A DNA stretch of 64,000 nt from DASZIT01 sp036268775 (GTDB lineage Bacteria; Actinomycetota; Acidimicrobiia; Acidimicrobiales; RAAP-2), in NCBI GenBank assembly GCA_036268775.1, contig DATATM010000031.1, forward strand, positions 248,001 through 312,000, in the 5' to 3' direction. The position numbers were made by a program, and so were the translations under genes. The first letter of the stretch is position 1. Each line of letters begins with the position of its first letter. Below the pieces are notes generated by a model. The model made no database searches. It was not told where the DNA came from and was given only the letters and a program-made list of their open reading frames with translations. Positions 50,781-59,008 of this stretch are shown piece by piece.

Positions 50781-52083
50781 CCACGCCCGGTCCTCGGAGC
50801 TGTTCGCACGCGCCCAGCGGGTGATCCCGGGTGGTGTCAATTCGCCGGTGAGGTCGTTCCGCTCGGTGGGCGGCCATCCCTACTTCGTGGCGCGGGGTGA
50901 GGGCGCCTGGGTATGGGACGCCGACGGGAACCAGCTGCTCGATTTCGTCCAGTCCTACGGGGCCTCGCTGTTGGGGCATGCCCACCCGGTGGTGGTCGAG
51001 GCAGTGCGGGAGGCCGCCGGTCGGGGGACAACCTACGGCGCGCCGACCGAAGGCGAGGTGTTGCTGGCCGAGGCCATCTGCTCCCGGGTGGAAGGTTGCG
51101 ACCAGGTCCGGCTGGTGTCGTCGGGCACCGAGGCGGCGATGAGCGCCATCCGGGTGGCCCGGGGAAAGACCGGACGATCCCGCATCGTGAAGTTCGCCGG
51201 CTGCTACCACGGCCACTCGGACGGTCTGCTGGCCGGGGGCGGAAGCGGGGTCGCCACTCTCGGGCTTCCCGACTCGGCTGGAGTCCCTCCCGCGGCGGTG
51301 GCGGAGACGATCGTGGTTCCCTACAACGTGGTCCCCGAGCTCGACGACCGGGTGGCCTGTGTGATCGTCGAACCGGTGGCCGCCAACATGGGTCTGATCC
51401 CGCCGGTCGAGGGATTCCTCGAGGGCCTCCGTCAAGCTTGTGACGCCGCCGGCGCGTTGCTGATCTTCGACGAGGTCATCACCGGCTTCCGCCTGGGCGA
51501 AGGCGGGGCATCGGCGCGGTCGGGGGTGCGTCCCGACCTCTGGTGCTTCGGCAAGGTCATCGGAGGCGGTCTGCCGGTGGGGGCGTTCGGGGGACGGCGC
51601 GAGGTGCTGGAGGTCTTGGCTCCCGATGGGCCGGTGTATCAGGCCGGCACCCTGTCGGGGAACCCGTTGGCCACTGCCGCCGGGCTGGCCGTGCTGGGTT
51701 TGGTGGAGGCGGAGGCCTACGCGGCGCTGTCCGACCGGGTGGCGTCCTTCGGCGCCGGGTTGGCGAAGGTGTTGAACGAGGCGCTGATCCGGGGATCCGG
51801 CGACACCGCCGGCCTGGAGGCGCGGGTGCCGGTGGTCGGCCCGTTGCTCGGACTTTTCTTCGTCCCCGAGGGCTCCGACCCGACCCTCGACTACGACGGA
51901 GCCGTGCGTTCCGCCGCCACCGGGATCTATGCCCGGTTCTTCCGGGCCATGCTCGAACGGGGAGTGGCGCTGGCCCCCGGACCCTATGAGGTGGCGTTCA
52001 CCTCGATGGCCCATAGCCAGGAGGATCTCGAGCGAGCCACCGAGATCGCCGGGGAGGCGATGGCCGAGGTGGTGGCGAGCTGA
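50773..52083 (+). CDS. hemL: Glutamate-1-semialdehyde 2,1-aminomutase
   Basis: A 436-residue PLP enzyme converting glutamate-1-semialdehyde to 5-aminolevulinate. IPGGVNSPVRSF near the start, FVQSYGASLLGHAHP, CYHGHSDGLLAGGGSG, the FDEVITGFR aspartate strand and Lys261 in CFGKVIGGGLPVGAFGG are diagnostic. The GTG at 50773 overlaps the end of hemB. It completes the C5 route from hemA to porphobilinogen within one gene cluster. Confidence 0.96.
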   Translation: MADHARSSELFARAQRVIPGGVNSPVRSFRSVGGHPYFVARGEGAWVWDADGNQLLDFVQSYGASLLGHAHPVVVEAVREAAGRGTTYGAPTEGEVLLAEAICSRVEGCDQVRLVSSGTEAAMSAIRVARGKTGRSRIVKFAGCYHGHSDGLLAGGGSGVATLGLPDSAGVPPAAVAETIVVPYNVVPELDDRVACVIVEPVAANMGLIPPVEGFLEGLRQACDAAGALLIFDEVITGFRLGEGGASARSGVRPDLWCFGKVIGGGLPVGAFGGRREVLEVLAPDGPVYQAGTLSGNPLATAAGLAVLGLVEAEAYAALSDRVASFGAGLAKVLNEALIRGSGDTAGLEARVPVVGPLLGLFFVPEGSDPTLDYDGAVRSAATGIYARFFRAMLERGVALAPGPYEVAFTSMAHSQEDLERATEIAGEAMAEVVAS

Positions 52084-52239
52084 CGTTGGCCGTTGCCTGC
52101 TTCCGGCGGGGCGGGGATTTCGGGCCGGTCGGCCCCTCCCACGCCCAGGTGCCCTTCACCACCCCCGGTAGGGTTGCGTACGGATTATGCGCCGGTCAGG
52201 GAATTGGCCGGCTTTTCAGCAGATCGAGGACCACGCGGC

Positions 52240-53834
52240 ATGACGGGACCTAGCCAGCACGACGAGCCAAGCGGGCAGGAGCCGAGGACCCGGGGGGCGT
52301 CACCGCTGCCCGGGCCCCCGCCGTCCTTCTCCCCCCCGCCGGGGAACCCGGAGTCCCTGCGCCTCCGGTTCGATGGGGTGGAGCTGGTCGGCTCCATGGA
52401 ACAGGGGACTGCGGCCGTTGATGAGCTGACCTTGCTGATCGACGAGCAGGGCGTGAACATCGTCAGCAATCGGCCACCGGCGAAGCGGAATGTGCCGTGG
52501 TCCGCCATCACCAATGTCTGGTTCGGTCCCACCGGGGTGATCCCCACCGGCCGGGTCGCCACCCCCCTCGACATCACCTCGTCGGATCGGACGGTCCGTT
52601 TTTACCTCTACGGGGACCGGGTGCCCGAGGCCCAGCTGATGCAGCTGCGCTCGTGGTTGCCGACCTGGCACGGTGGCGCCGCCGGCCGACCGCCGGCCGC
52701 CTTCCCAGTCGGGCCCGCTCCGTCGATGTTCGCGCCACCGCCTTCGCCTCCGGTCGCCGCCCCACCTCCTCCGCCCCTCTCTCCGCCGCCGCCCGGGTAC
52801 CCGCCCGCGGCACCGTTCCCGACGCCGGGCGGTCCTCCAGGATGGACCCCGTCACCTGATCCGCTGGCGGCGCCGACCGCGCCCTGGGGGCGGTACGCCT
52901 ACGGGGCCAATCCCGTCCCCCCGGGGCCGCATCTCTACGGTGCCACCCTCTCTCCGCTGCCCCCGGGCACCCACGCCCACCACCCCCGCCGTTTCCGCCG
53001 CCGGTCCACCTTGGTGGTCGCTCTCGGCCTGATCGTGGCGGGCGCCGGGCTGGCCGTCATCCTCACCGTGGTGACCAACAACAAGGCGCCGTCCATCTCC
53101 CACGTGACCCAGACGGTCTCCCCCGACCAGGGCCTGGCCGACAAGCTGATGCTCACCAAGAACGATTTTCCCACCGGCTGGGTGACCGGTGACAACAGTG
53201 GAGGCTCGAGCCAGCACGACCTGGCCGTCCAGGACCAGATCAACAAGGCCTTCAACCAGTGCATGTCGATCACCGCCGATCAGGGCAACGTCGCCCTCGG
53301 GGGACAGGCCCAGGATCAGACCGCCCAGGCCGCCTCCCCTCCGTTCCTGGCCCCACCTCCCCGTCAGCAGCGACGACGGTGCCGGGTGCACTGCCGGCGG
53401 AGCCGTCGACCCTCGAGGTCCAGACCGATGCCAACATCGTCAAGTCCCATGCCGACGAGCAGCGGGACTTCGCCCTGTTCACCGGCCCCAAGTTCCCGGA
53501 GTGCAACGCGGCGGCGGTGGCGGCCGCCCTCCAGCTCGGATTGAACGACGCCACCGGCGGCAATGCCAGCGCCGGGCCGGCCACCGCCAAGGTGGTCCAG
53601 CTGGTGGCCCCGGCCGGCGAGCAGGTGGTGGGCATCAGCATGCAGTTCACCATCAGCGATGGCACCAGCCAGATCCCGACCGAGGTCGACCAGCTGGTGG
53701 TCGGCACCAGTCGCATCGAGGCACAGCTCCAGGCACTGGCCATCGGGAGCCAATTCCCCACCGATGTGCTCTCGTCGACGATCTCCACGTTCGAACAGCG
53801 AGTGGCGACCGGGGGTACGGGAACCACCGCCTGA
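52240..53834 (+). pseudogene. Membrane protein with PH-like and DFPxGW domains, frameshifted
   Basis: One gene in two frames. The first frame (from ATG 52240, GAGGA nine bases upstream) encodes a cytosolic domain with LTLLIDEQGVNIVSN and TPLDITSSDRTVRF, a Pro-rich linker, a transmembrane helix (STLVVALGLIVAGAGLAVIL) and the start of an extracellular domain (LMLTKNDFPTGW). It runs through SPPFL at about 53,345. The rest of the domain (STLEVQTDANIVKSHADEQ onward) continues one frame over and ends at 53,834. The paralog at 54,044 keeps the same order in one frame, which locates the slip at about 53,340-53,400. It may be a real mutation or a sequencing error in a C-rich run. Confidence 0.75.
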
Positions 53835-53889
53835 AATCTGTAAGAATCGGCCGACGATCTGGACCTTTTCCCGGTCATAATTTGCGCTT

Positions 53890-53901
53890 GTACACATGTA
53901 C
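53890..53901. promoter_or_regulatory. Palindrome upstream of the second membrane protein
   Basis: GTACA-CA-TGTAC is a perfect 5+2+5 inverted repeat in the 209-nt gap before the gene at 54,044, preceded by TTGCGC. It may be an operator. Confidence 0.3.
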
Positions 53902-54043
53902 CCGCCGACTTGCGACAGTATGAACGGGTACTCAGAGCCGTTATCCCTGTGATAGTTCACCCACCGGTGACGGTCAGAGAGTGGCGGTCGGAACAGTAAA
54001 GGGGGGTCCGTTGGCGATCTCCCGTGGATCGAAGGAGTGGTAG

Positions 54044-55603
54044 ATGGCTGTCGGAGCAATGGACCTGCCCCCGGAGGGAATGCTGCTGGGGGGAGTGGCG
54101 CTGGCGGGCGACCCGTCCCGAGGCATCGAAACCACCGAGGGTTTGAGCCTGCTGTTCACGACCCAGGGCATCACCGTCAAGGGCGACGATCCGGCCACCG
54201 AGCGGCACTTCGCCTGGTCGGGATTGGACGCCGCCTCCTGCCACGGTGAGGTGCAGCGGGGCGGAGGCCGGACCGCTACTCCCCTCGAGCTGACCTCGGC
54301 CGGACAGACCATTCAGTTCTTGCTTCCCAGCGAGACCGTCTCACCCGGGCAAGCTGCCTACCTCGACCAGGCCCTTCCCGCCTGGCTGGAGCGTTACCGG
54401 GGGACGAGCGGCCCCCCTGCGGCCCCGGCCCCGGCGGCAGCTGCGGCTGCGGCCCCGCCGACTCCACCCACCCCACCGGCTCCGGCAACCCCCACCCCTC
54501 CCGCCCCGGCGGCTCCGGCGACGTCGCCCGCCCCGGCTGCGGCACCCCCCGCACCGGCCGCTCCGGCTGCGGCTCCCCCCGCACCTTCGGCGCCCCCGCT
54601 GACCCGGTCGGCCCCTTCGGAGGCGGCGGCGGCGGCGATGGTGACACCGGCGTCGGCGGAGGAGCACATCGACCCGGCCACCGGCAGCCTGCGGCGAGGC
54701 GACCCGCTCGACTCGCTCGGCAACCGGGGAGGCGACGGTGGCACCGACGCCAAGGCGGATCGCAAGGAACGCAAGCGGGCCCGGGCCGCCGGAGTCCCGA
54801 CTGGCGAGGACGGCAAGCGGGCCAGCAATCGGCGAACCCTGTACGTCCTCATCGTGATCCTGGTCCTCATCGTGATCGCCGCGGTGGTCTACGAAGCCAC
54901 CAAGAACAACAATTCCAGCACCACCACCACCACGGTGCCGGCGTCGTCAGCCTCGGTGACCGCCGACAAGTCGTTGGCCAGTGCGGTCAACCTCCACCTG
55001 ACCGACCTTCCGACCGGTTGGACCCAGGAGCTGGGTTCAGCCCCTTCCATCTCCGCCACTTCCGCTTCGGGGAAGGCAACCCAGAAGCCGGCCACCACCT
55101 CCTTCGCCACCTGCCTGGGTGCGTCGGCCGCCACCGTCGGACAGGTGTTCGGCAACGTGCCGTCGTCGGATGAGACCGTGGCGTCCACCTCGCCGGTGTT
55201 CCAAGAGGCGGCCGACTCGACCATCGAGATGCAATCGGCGGTGAACATCGTGAAGTCGGCCACCAGCGCCAAGGCCGACGCCGCCATCTTCGCCAATAGC
55301 GGCTTCCTGAAGTGCTTCACCCAGTACCAGATCGCCTCGGCGTCGGCGTTGGTTCCAGGAACCACCGCCACCGTCCAACAGGTGCAACTCACCGCGCCGA
55401 AGGGCGGGGTGGCCTACGGCTACATCACCACCTTCACCGTTCCCACCCAGGGGACCCGGGTGGTAGGTGATGCCTACATGGTGGGCGGTCGGATCGAGGC
55501 GACGCTCCAACCCTCCACCCACGGGGTCCCGGTCCCCTCTGACGCCTTCGGCTCCGCCTACAACGCCATGCTCGGACGGATCTCCGCCAACGTCGGCAAG
55601 TAG
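54044..55603 (+). CDS. Membrane protein with PH-like cytosolic and DFPxGW-like extracellular domain
   Basis: A 519-residue paralog of the preceding gene. The cytosolic domain (about residues 1-125) shares LLFTTQGITVKG and TPLELTSAGQTIQF with it. An Ala/Pro-rich linker of about 60 residues and a basic segment (KADRKERKRAR) lead to one transmembrane helix (LYVLIVILVLIVIAAVVY). The extracellular part opens with NLHLTDLPTGW and contains TCLGAS and VNIVKSATSAKADAAIF. Function is unknown. AAGGAG precedes the ATG by seven bases. The extracellular domain is also related to the lipoprotein at 41,188. Confidence 0.8.
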   Translation: MAVGAMDLPPEGMLLGGVALAGDPSRGIETTEGLSLLFTTQGITVKGDDPATERHFAWSGLDAASCHGEVQRGGGRTATPLELTSAGQTIQFLLPSETVSPGQAAYLDQALPAWLERYRGTSGPPAAPAPAAAAAAAPPTPPTPPAPATPTPPAPAAPATSPAPAAAPPAPAAPAAAPPAPSAPPLTRSAPSEAAAAAMVTPASAEEHIDPATGSLRRGDPLDSLGNRGGDGGTDAKADRKERKRARAAGVPTGEDGKRASNRRTLYVLIVILVLIVIAAVVYEATKNNNSSTTTTTVPASSASVTADKSLASAVNLHLTDLPTGWTQELGSAPSISATSASGKATQKPATTSFATCLGASAATVGQVFGNVPSSDETVASTSPVFQEAADSTIEMQSAVNIVKSATSAKADAAIFANSGFLKCFTQYQIASASALVPGTTATVQQVQLTAPKGGVAYGYITTFTVPTQGTRVVGDAYMVGGRIEATLQPSTHGVPVPSDAFGSAYNAMLGRISANVGK

Positions 55604-55655
55604 AGGGCCGGCCTCCGGGCTTCGGTCGGGCTCCGGCGGGCCGGGTTCCGGTAGC

Positions 55656-57029
55656 TCAGGTCCGGTCGGGCTCGGGGACCAACCGGGCCAGGGTGGCCAT
55701 CGCCCGGTAGGCGGCCTCGGCCGGGCGTATCTCGTCGGGCCGCAGCAGGTTGGCCATGATGCGCAGGATCCAGGTCATCAGTGATTCTGAATACATCCCG
55801 GTACCCACGCACAGCTTCATCAGCTCCGGTTGGCTGATCATCCGCACGAAGGCCCGGGCCACCCGGAAGTAGAGGCCGTAGGCATCCTCGAGCCGGGTCT
55901 CGTAGCGCTCGAGGGCGGCATGCCCGCCGCCGCTCAGCGCCTCACCCAGAGAAGCCGCCGCCAGCCGTCCGGTCTCGTAGCCGTAGGAGATGCCTTCGCC
56001 GTTGAAGGGGTTGATGGAGCCGCCGGCGTCGCCCACCACCAGGGTGGTGGCCCCGATGCGGGGACCGACGGTGAGGCCCATCGGCAGCTTGCCGCCGGTC
56101 GGCGGGCCGAGACAGGTGGCGGGGGAGAGCCCCCAACCCTTGGGGGCCCAGTTCACGAAGTGGTCCATGAGGGTCGAGGTGTTGACCCCCTTCCACCGGT
56201 TGTCGGTGGAGAGGAGGCCCACCCCCACGTTGACCCGCCCGTCGCCCATCGGGAAGATCCAGCCGTAGCCCGGGACCACCTGGCCGTCGCCGTCCCGGAT
56301 GTCGAGGTGGGATTCGATGAAGGGGTCGTCGTGCATCGGCGAGGTGTAGTAGCCGCGGAGGGCCATCCCCATCGGCCGGGTGCGGTCCCTCGAGGTCCCG
56401 AGCGCCCTCCCGAAGCGGGAGTTGGCCCCGTCGGCCACCACCACGTAGCGGGCCCGCACCTCCCGGGTCCGGCCGGTTGCCTTCTCCTTCACCACCGCCC
56501 CGATACAGGACGGCAGCGTGGAGGCCTGGCCCGAATCCGATGTCCCTCTCGATTGGGGGACGGAAGGATTGGCCCCGCCCCCCGCCAGGATCGGCTCGAC
56601 GGCTTCGGTGCCCTGCCAGACGGTGGCCCCCGCCTTGGAGGCCCGCTCGTTGACGATGGCGTCGAGGTCGTGGCGGGTGATCACGTAGCCGTAGGAGGGG
56701 AAACTCGGGGTGTCGGGCCAGTTGAGCTCGAGCACCTTGCCGTAGGCGAGGGCCCGGAGGCCGGAATAACGGTGAGCCCCGGTCAGGGCGCCTTCCAGGC
56801 CCATGTCGGCCAGCTGCCGGACGGCACGGGGGGTCAGGCCGTCCCCACAGGTCTTCTCCCGGGGGAACACCTTCTTCTCGACCAGCGCCACGTCCCAACC
56901 GGCCTCCGCCAGCCAGTAGGCACATGAGGACCCCGACGGACCGCCCCCCACCACCAGGACGTCGTACAGGCGGTCAGCATCGGCAGCTTCGACAGGCGTG
57001 GCCACGGCAGCTTTTCGGGGGGAGGTCAC
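55656..57029 (-). CDS. Geranylgeranyl-reductase-family FAD oxidoreductase
   Basis: A 457-residue flavoprotein of the geranylgeranyl reductase group. YDVLVVGGGPSGSSCAYWLA binds FAD, FPREKTCGDGLTPRAV is the family signature, ARYVVVADGANSRFGR and VVGDAGGSINPFNGEGISYG are the later FAD motifs. Such enzymes reduce isoprenoid chains; in actinobacteria the MenJ type saturates one unit of the menaquinone side chain. Placement next to complex I genes, which reduce menaquinone, agrees with that role. GTG 57029 is chosen; the frame stays open far upstream but that part is antisense to nuo genes. A TACGAT box (57043-57038) stands eight bases before the start. Confidence 0.9.
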   Translation of the reverse strand: MTSPRKAAVATPVEAADADRLYDVLVVGGGPSGSSCAYWLAEAGWDVALVEKKVFPREKTCGDGLTPRAVRQLADMGLEGALTGAHRYSGLRALAYGKVLELNWPDTPSFPSYGYVITRHDLDAIVNERASKAGATVWQGTEAVEPILAGGGANPSVPQSRGTSDSGQASTLPSCIGAVVKEKATGRTREVRARYVVVADGANSRFGRALGTSRDRTRPMGMALRGYYTSPMHDDPFIESHLDIRDGDGQVVPGYGWIFPMGDGRVNVGVGLLSTDNRWKGVNTSTLMDHFVNWAPKGWGLSPATCLGPPTGGKLPMGLTVGPRIGATTLVVGDAGGSINPFNGEGISYGYETGRLAAASLGEALSGGGHAALERYETRLEDAYGLYFRVARAFVRMISQPELMKLCVGTGMYSESLMTWILRIMANLLRPDEIRPAEAAYRAMATLARLVPEPDRT

Positions 57030-57150
57030 GGGACCACATCGTAGGCCGGGGGTCGCCAGTCCGGGACACCGCTCCTCTCGGCCCCGCCGGAGTGGCCCGG
57101 CCGGTCCGATGGCCGCCAGGCCCGGTCCGTCGATGTGCCCTGGGCAGCCT

Positions 57151-57173
57151 GTCGTGGTAAAACGACCGCAGTG
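57151..57173 (+). promoter_or_regulatory. Palindrome and -10-like box at the nuoA start
   Basis: GTCGT-GGTAAA-ACGAC (57151-57166) is a perfect 5+6+5 inverted repeat. It overlaps TAAAAC (57158-57163), which lies seven bases before the GTG of nuoA. This suggests a leaderless nuo transcript with an operator on its -10 region. The half-site is not the Rex consensus. Confidence 0.4.
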
Positions 57174-57722
57174 GACGACTATCTGCCGATTTTCATCCTG
57201 ATCCTTCTGGGCATCCTGTTCGCCGCTGGTTCCTTCGTGGGGTCGGCCATGCTGGCACCCAAAAAACGCCCGACCGCGGCCAAGATCGCCCCCTACGAGT
57301 GCGGGATCGTGCCCACCATCGAGCCCCCCACCCGGTTCCCGGTCCGCTTCTATCTGGTGGCGATGATCTTCATCATCTTCGACATCGAGATCGTCTTCCT
57401 CTACCCCTTCGCGGTGATCTTCCGCCAGCTGCGATCCTTCGGCCTGGTCGAGGTACTGGTGTTCGCCGCCATCGTCTTTGTGTCCTTCTTGTTCCTGGTG
57501 AGCAACGGCGCCCTGACCTGGGGACCGGCCAAGCAACTGGTGAGGGCCATGCCCTCCCGCACCTCCGAATCGACCATCGCTCGCATCACCGCCGGACCGG
57601 GGGGGCCCGGCGGACAGCACGATCCCTCCGGTCCCGGCTCCGGTGGCACCCGGACGACGGACCCTGTCCCCCCGACCACCGGCGATCCGGCGGTTCCCGC
57701 CGGACCCGTCCGGGCCGCGTAG
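57171..57722 (+). CDS. nuoA: NADH-quinone oxidoreductase subunit A
   Basis: A 183-residue membrane subunit of complex I. The three transmembrane helices are at LPIFILILLGILFAAGSFV, VRFYLVAMIFIIFDIEIVFLYP and EVLVFAAIVFVSFLFLVS. KIAPYECGIVP and FDIEIVFLYP are the conserved loop and helix motifs. NuoA is normally about 120 residues; here a Gly/Pro/Thr-rich tail of about 60 residues follows the last helix. The GTG 57171 lacks a ribosome site. First gene of the nuo operon. Confidence 0.94.
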   Translation: MDDYLPIFILILLGILFAAGSFVGSAMLAPKKRPTAAKIAPYECGIVPTIEPPTRFPVRFYLVAMIFIIFDIEIVFLYPFAVIFRQLRSFGLVEVLVFAAIVFVSFLFLVSNGALTWGPAKQLVRAMPSRTSESTIARITAGPGGPGGQHDPSGPGSGGTRTTDPVPPTTGDPAVPAGPVRAA

Positions 57723-57740
57723 AGCGGAGGAACGCTCGCC

Positions 57741-58412
57741 ATGGGACTCGAAGATCTCCAACACAATTTCCTCACCGGCCGGCTGGAGGACCTGGTGAAG
57801 TGGGCGCGGACCTATTCGATGTGGCCGGCCACCTTCGGCCTGGCCTGCTGCGCCATCGAGATGATGTCGGTCGGGGCCGCCGACTTCGACCTCGCCCGGT
57901 TCGGCATGGAGGTGTTCCGGGCCTCCCCCCGCCAGGCCGACCTGATGATCGTGGCCGGCCGGGTTTCCCAGAAGATGGCTCCGGTCCTCCGCCAGGTCTA
58001 CGACCAGATGATGGAGCCCAAATGGGTGCTGTCGATGGGGGTGTGCGCCAGTTCCGGCGGCATGTTCAACAACTACGCCATCGTCCAGGGGGTGGACCAG
58101 ATCGTCCCCGTCGATGTCTACGCCCCCGGATGCCCGCCGACCCCCGAGACGCTGATGCACGCCATCCTCACCCTCCATGAGAAGGTGCGGACCGGCGACA
58201 TCACCCGCCGTCCCGGCCGCTACGACCGGGTGATGCCCGACGGTCGTGGGGTCCGCACCTTGGCCACCGACGAGGGCGGCGACACCGACGACAACCGGAC
58301 CCACAGCCAGGAAGAGACCTCCGGGTGGACCCCGGACCGCCCCGACGCCGTGCACGTCGGCACCCCCAAGCGGAACCCGGTCATCGCCCGCAGCGTGGGA
58401 GAGCCGCTGTGA
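57741..58412 (+). CDS. nuoB: NADH-quinone oxidoreductase subunit B
   Basis: A 223-residue peripheral-arm subunit carrying cluster N2, the last iron-sulfur cluster before quinone. The ligands are Cys36 and Cys37 (FGLACCAIEMM), Cys102 (SMGVCASSGG) and Cys131 (YAPGCPPTPE). GGAGG precedes the ATG. The last 60 residues are a charged, acidic tail longer than in most homologues. The stop overlaps the nuoC start (GTGA). Confidence 0.97.
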   Translation: MGLEDLQHNFLTGRLEDLVKWARTYSMWPATFGLACCAIEMMSVGAADFDLARFGMEVFRASPRQADLMIVAGRVSQKMAPVLRQVYDQMMEPKWVLSMGVCASSGGMFNNYAIVQGVDQIVPVDVYAPGCPPTPETLMHAILTLHEKVRTGDITRRPGRYDRVMPDGRGVRTLATDEGGDTDDNRTHSQEETSGWTPDRPDAVHVGTPKRNPVIARSVGEPL

Positions 58413-59008
58413 GTGCCGCCGACACCGCCGCCGCCGAGGCTTCCTCCGCCCCCTCCGATCCGGCATCCCCGGAAACCTCGGCCGATCCGGTGGCCCCCAT
58501 CGAGGGCCCGGCGGGGACCGGCGGGCTCAGCGACTCCGGCGGGGGCAGCTCCCGGGTGCCGGGACGCCCGGTCCAAGAGATCGCCTTCCCCACCCGCCAG
58601 CAATACCTGTCGGTGGTGGAGGAGTATCACCGCAACGGGTTCGAGATGTGCGCCGACCTCTGCGGCGTCGACTACCTCACCCACTTCAACCGGCATCTGC
58701 CCGAAGGGGTCACCCCCGAGCGGTTCGAAGTGGTGGTCAACCTGTTGTCGTTGAGCACCGCCCGGCGGGTGCGGCTGCGGGTGCAGCTCCCCGATTCGGA
58801 TCTGGTGGTGGGGTCGATCTTCAACGTCTACCCCGGGGTCGAGGCCATGGAGCGGGAGGCGTTCGACATGTTCGGGATCATCTTCGACGGCCATCCCGAC
58901 CTGACCCGGATCCTGATGCCCGAGGACTGGGAAGGCCACCCGCTGCGGAAGGACTACGGCGTGGGCCGGGTGCCGGTGCAGTTCAAGGGCGCCCCGGGGC
59001 CGAGATGA
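58409..59008 (+). CDS. nuoC: NADH-quinone oxidoreductase subunit C
   Basis: A 199-residue subunit (30-kDa family). An Ala/Ser/Pro-rich N-terminus of about 60 residues precedes the domain, which shows CADLCGVDYLTHF, FEVVVNLLSL and the signature YPGVEAMEREAFDMFGI, ending with WEGHPLRKDYG. The GTG 58409 overlaps the nuoB stop. Separate nuoC and nuoD genes are present rather than the fusion known in enterobacteria. Confidence 0.96.
   Translation: MSAADTAAAEASSAPSDPASPETSADPVAPIEGPAGTGGLSDSGGGSSRVPGRPVQEIAFPTRQQYLSVVEEYHRNGFEMCADLCGVDYLTHFNRHLPEGVTPERFEVVVNLLSLSTARRVRLRVQLPDSDLVVGSIFNVYPGVEAMEREAFDMFGIIFDGHPDLTRILMPEDWEGHPLRKDYGVGRVPVQFKGAPGPR

Noticed and set aside
57030..58466. Long minus-strand open frame that continues upstream of the geranylgeranyl reductase gene
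   Set aside because: It lies antisense to nuoA and nuoB, whose motifs are unmistakable, and the flavoprotein N-terminus begins at 57,029. The open frame is a GC-rich artefact.
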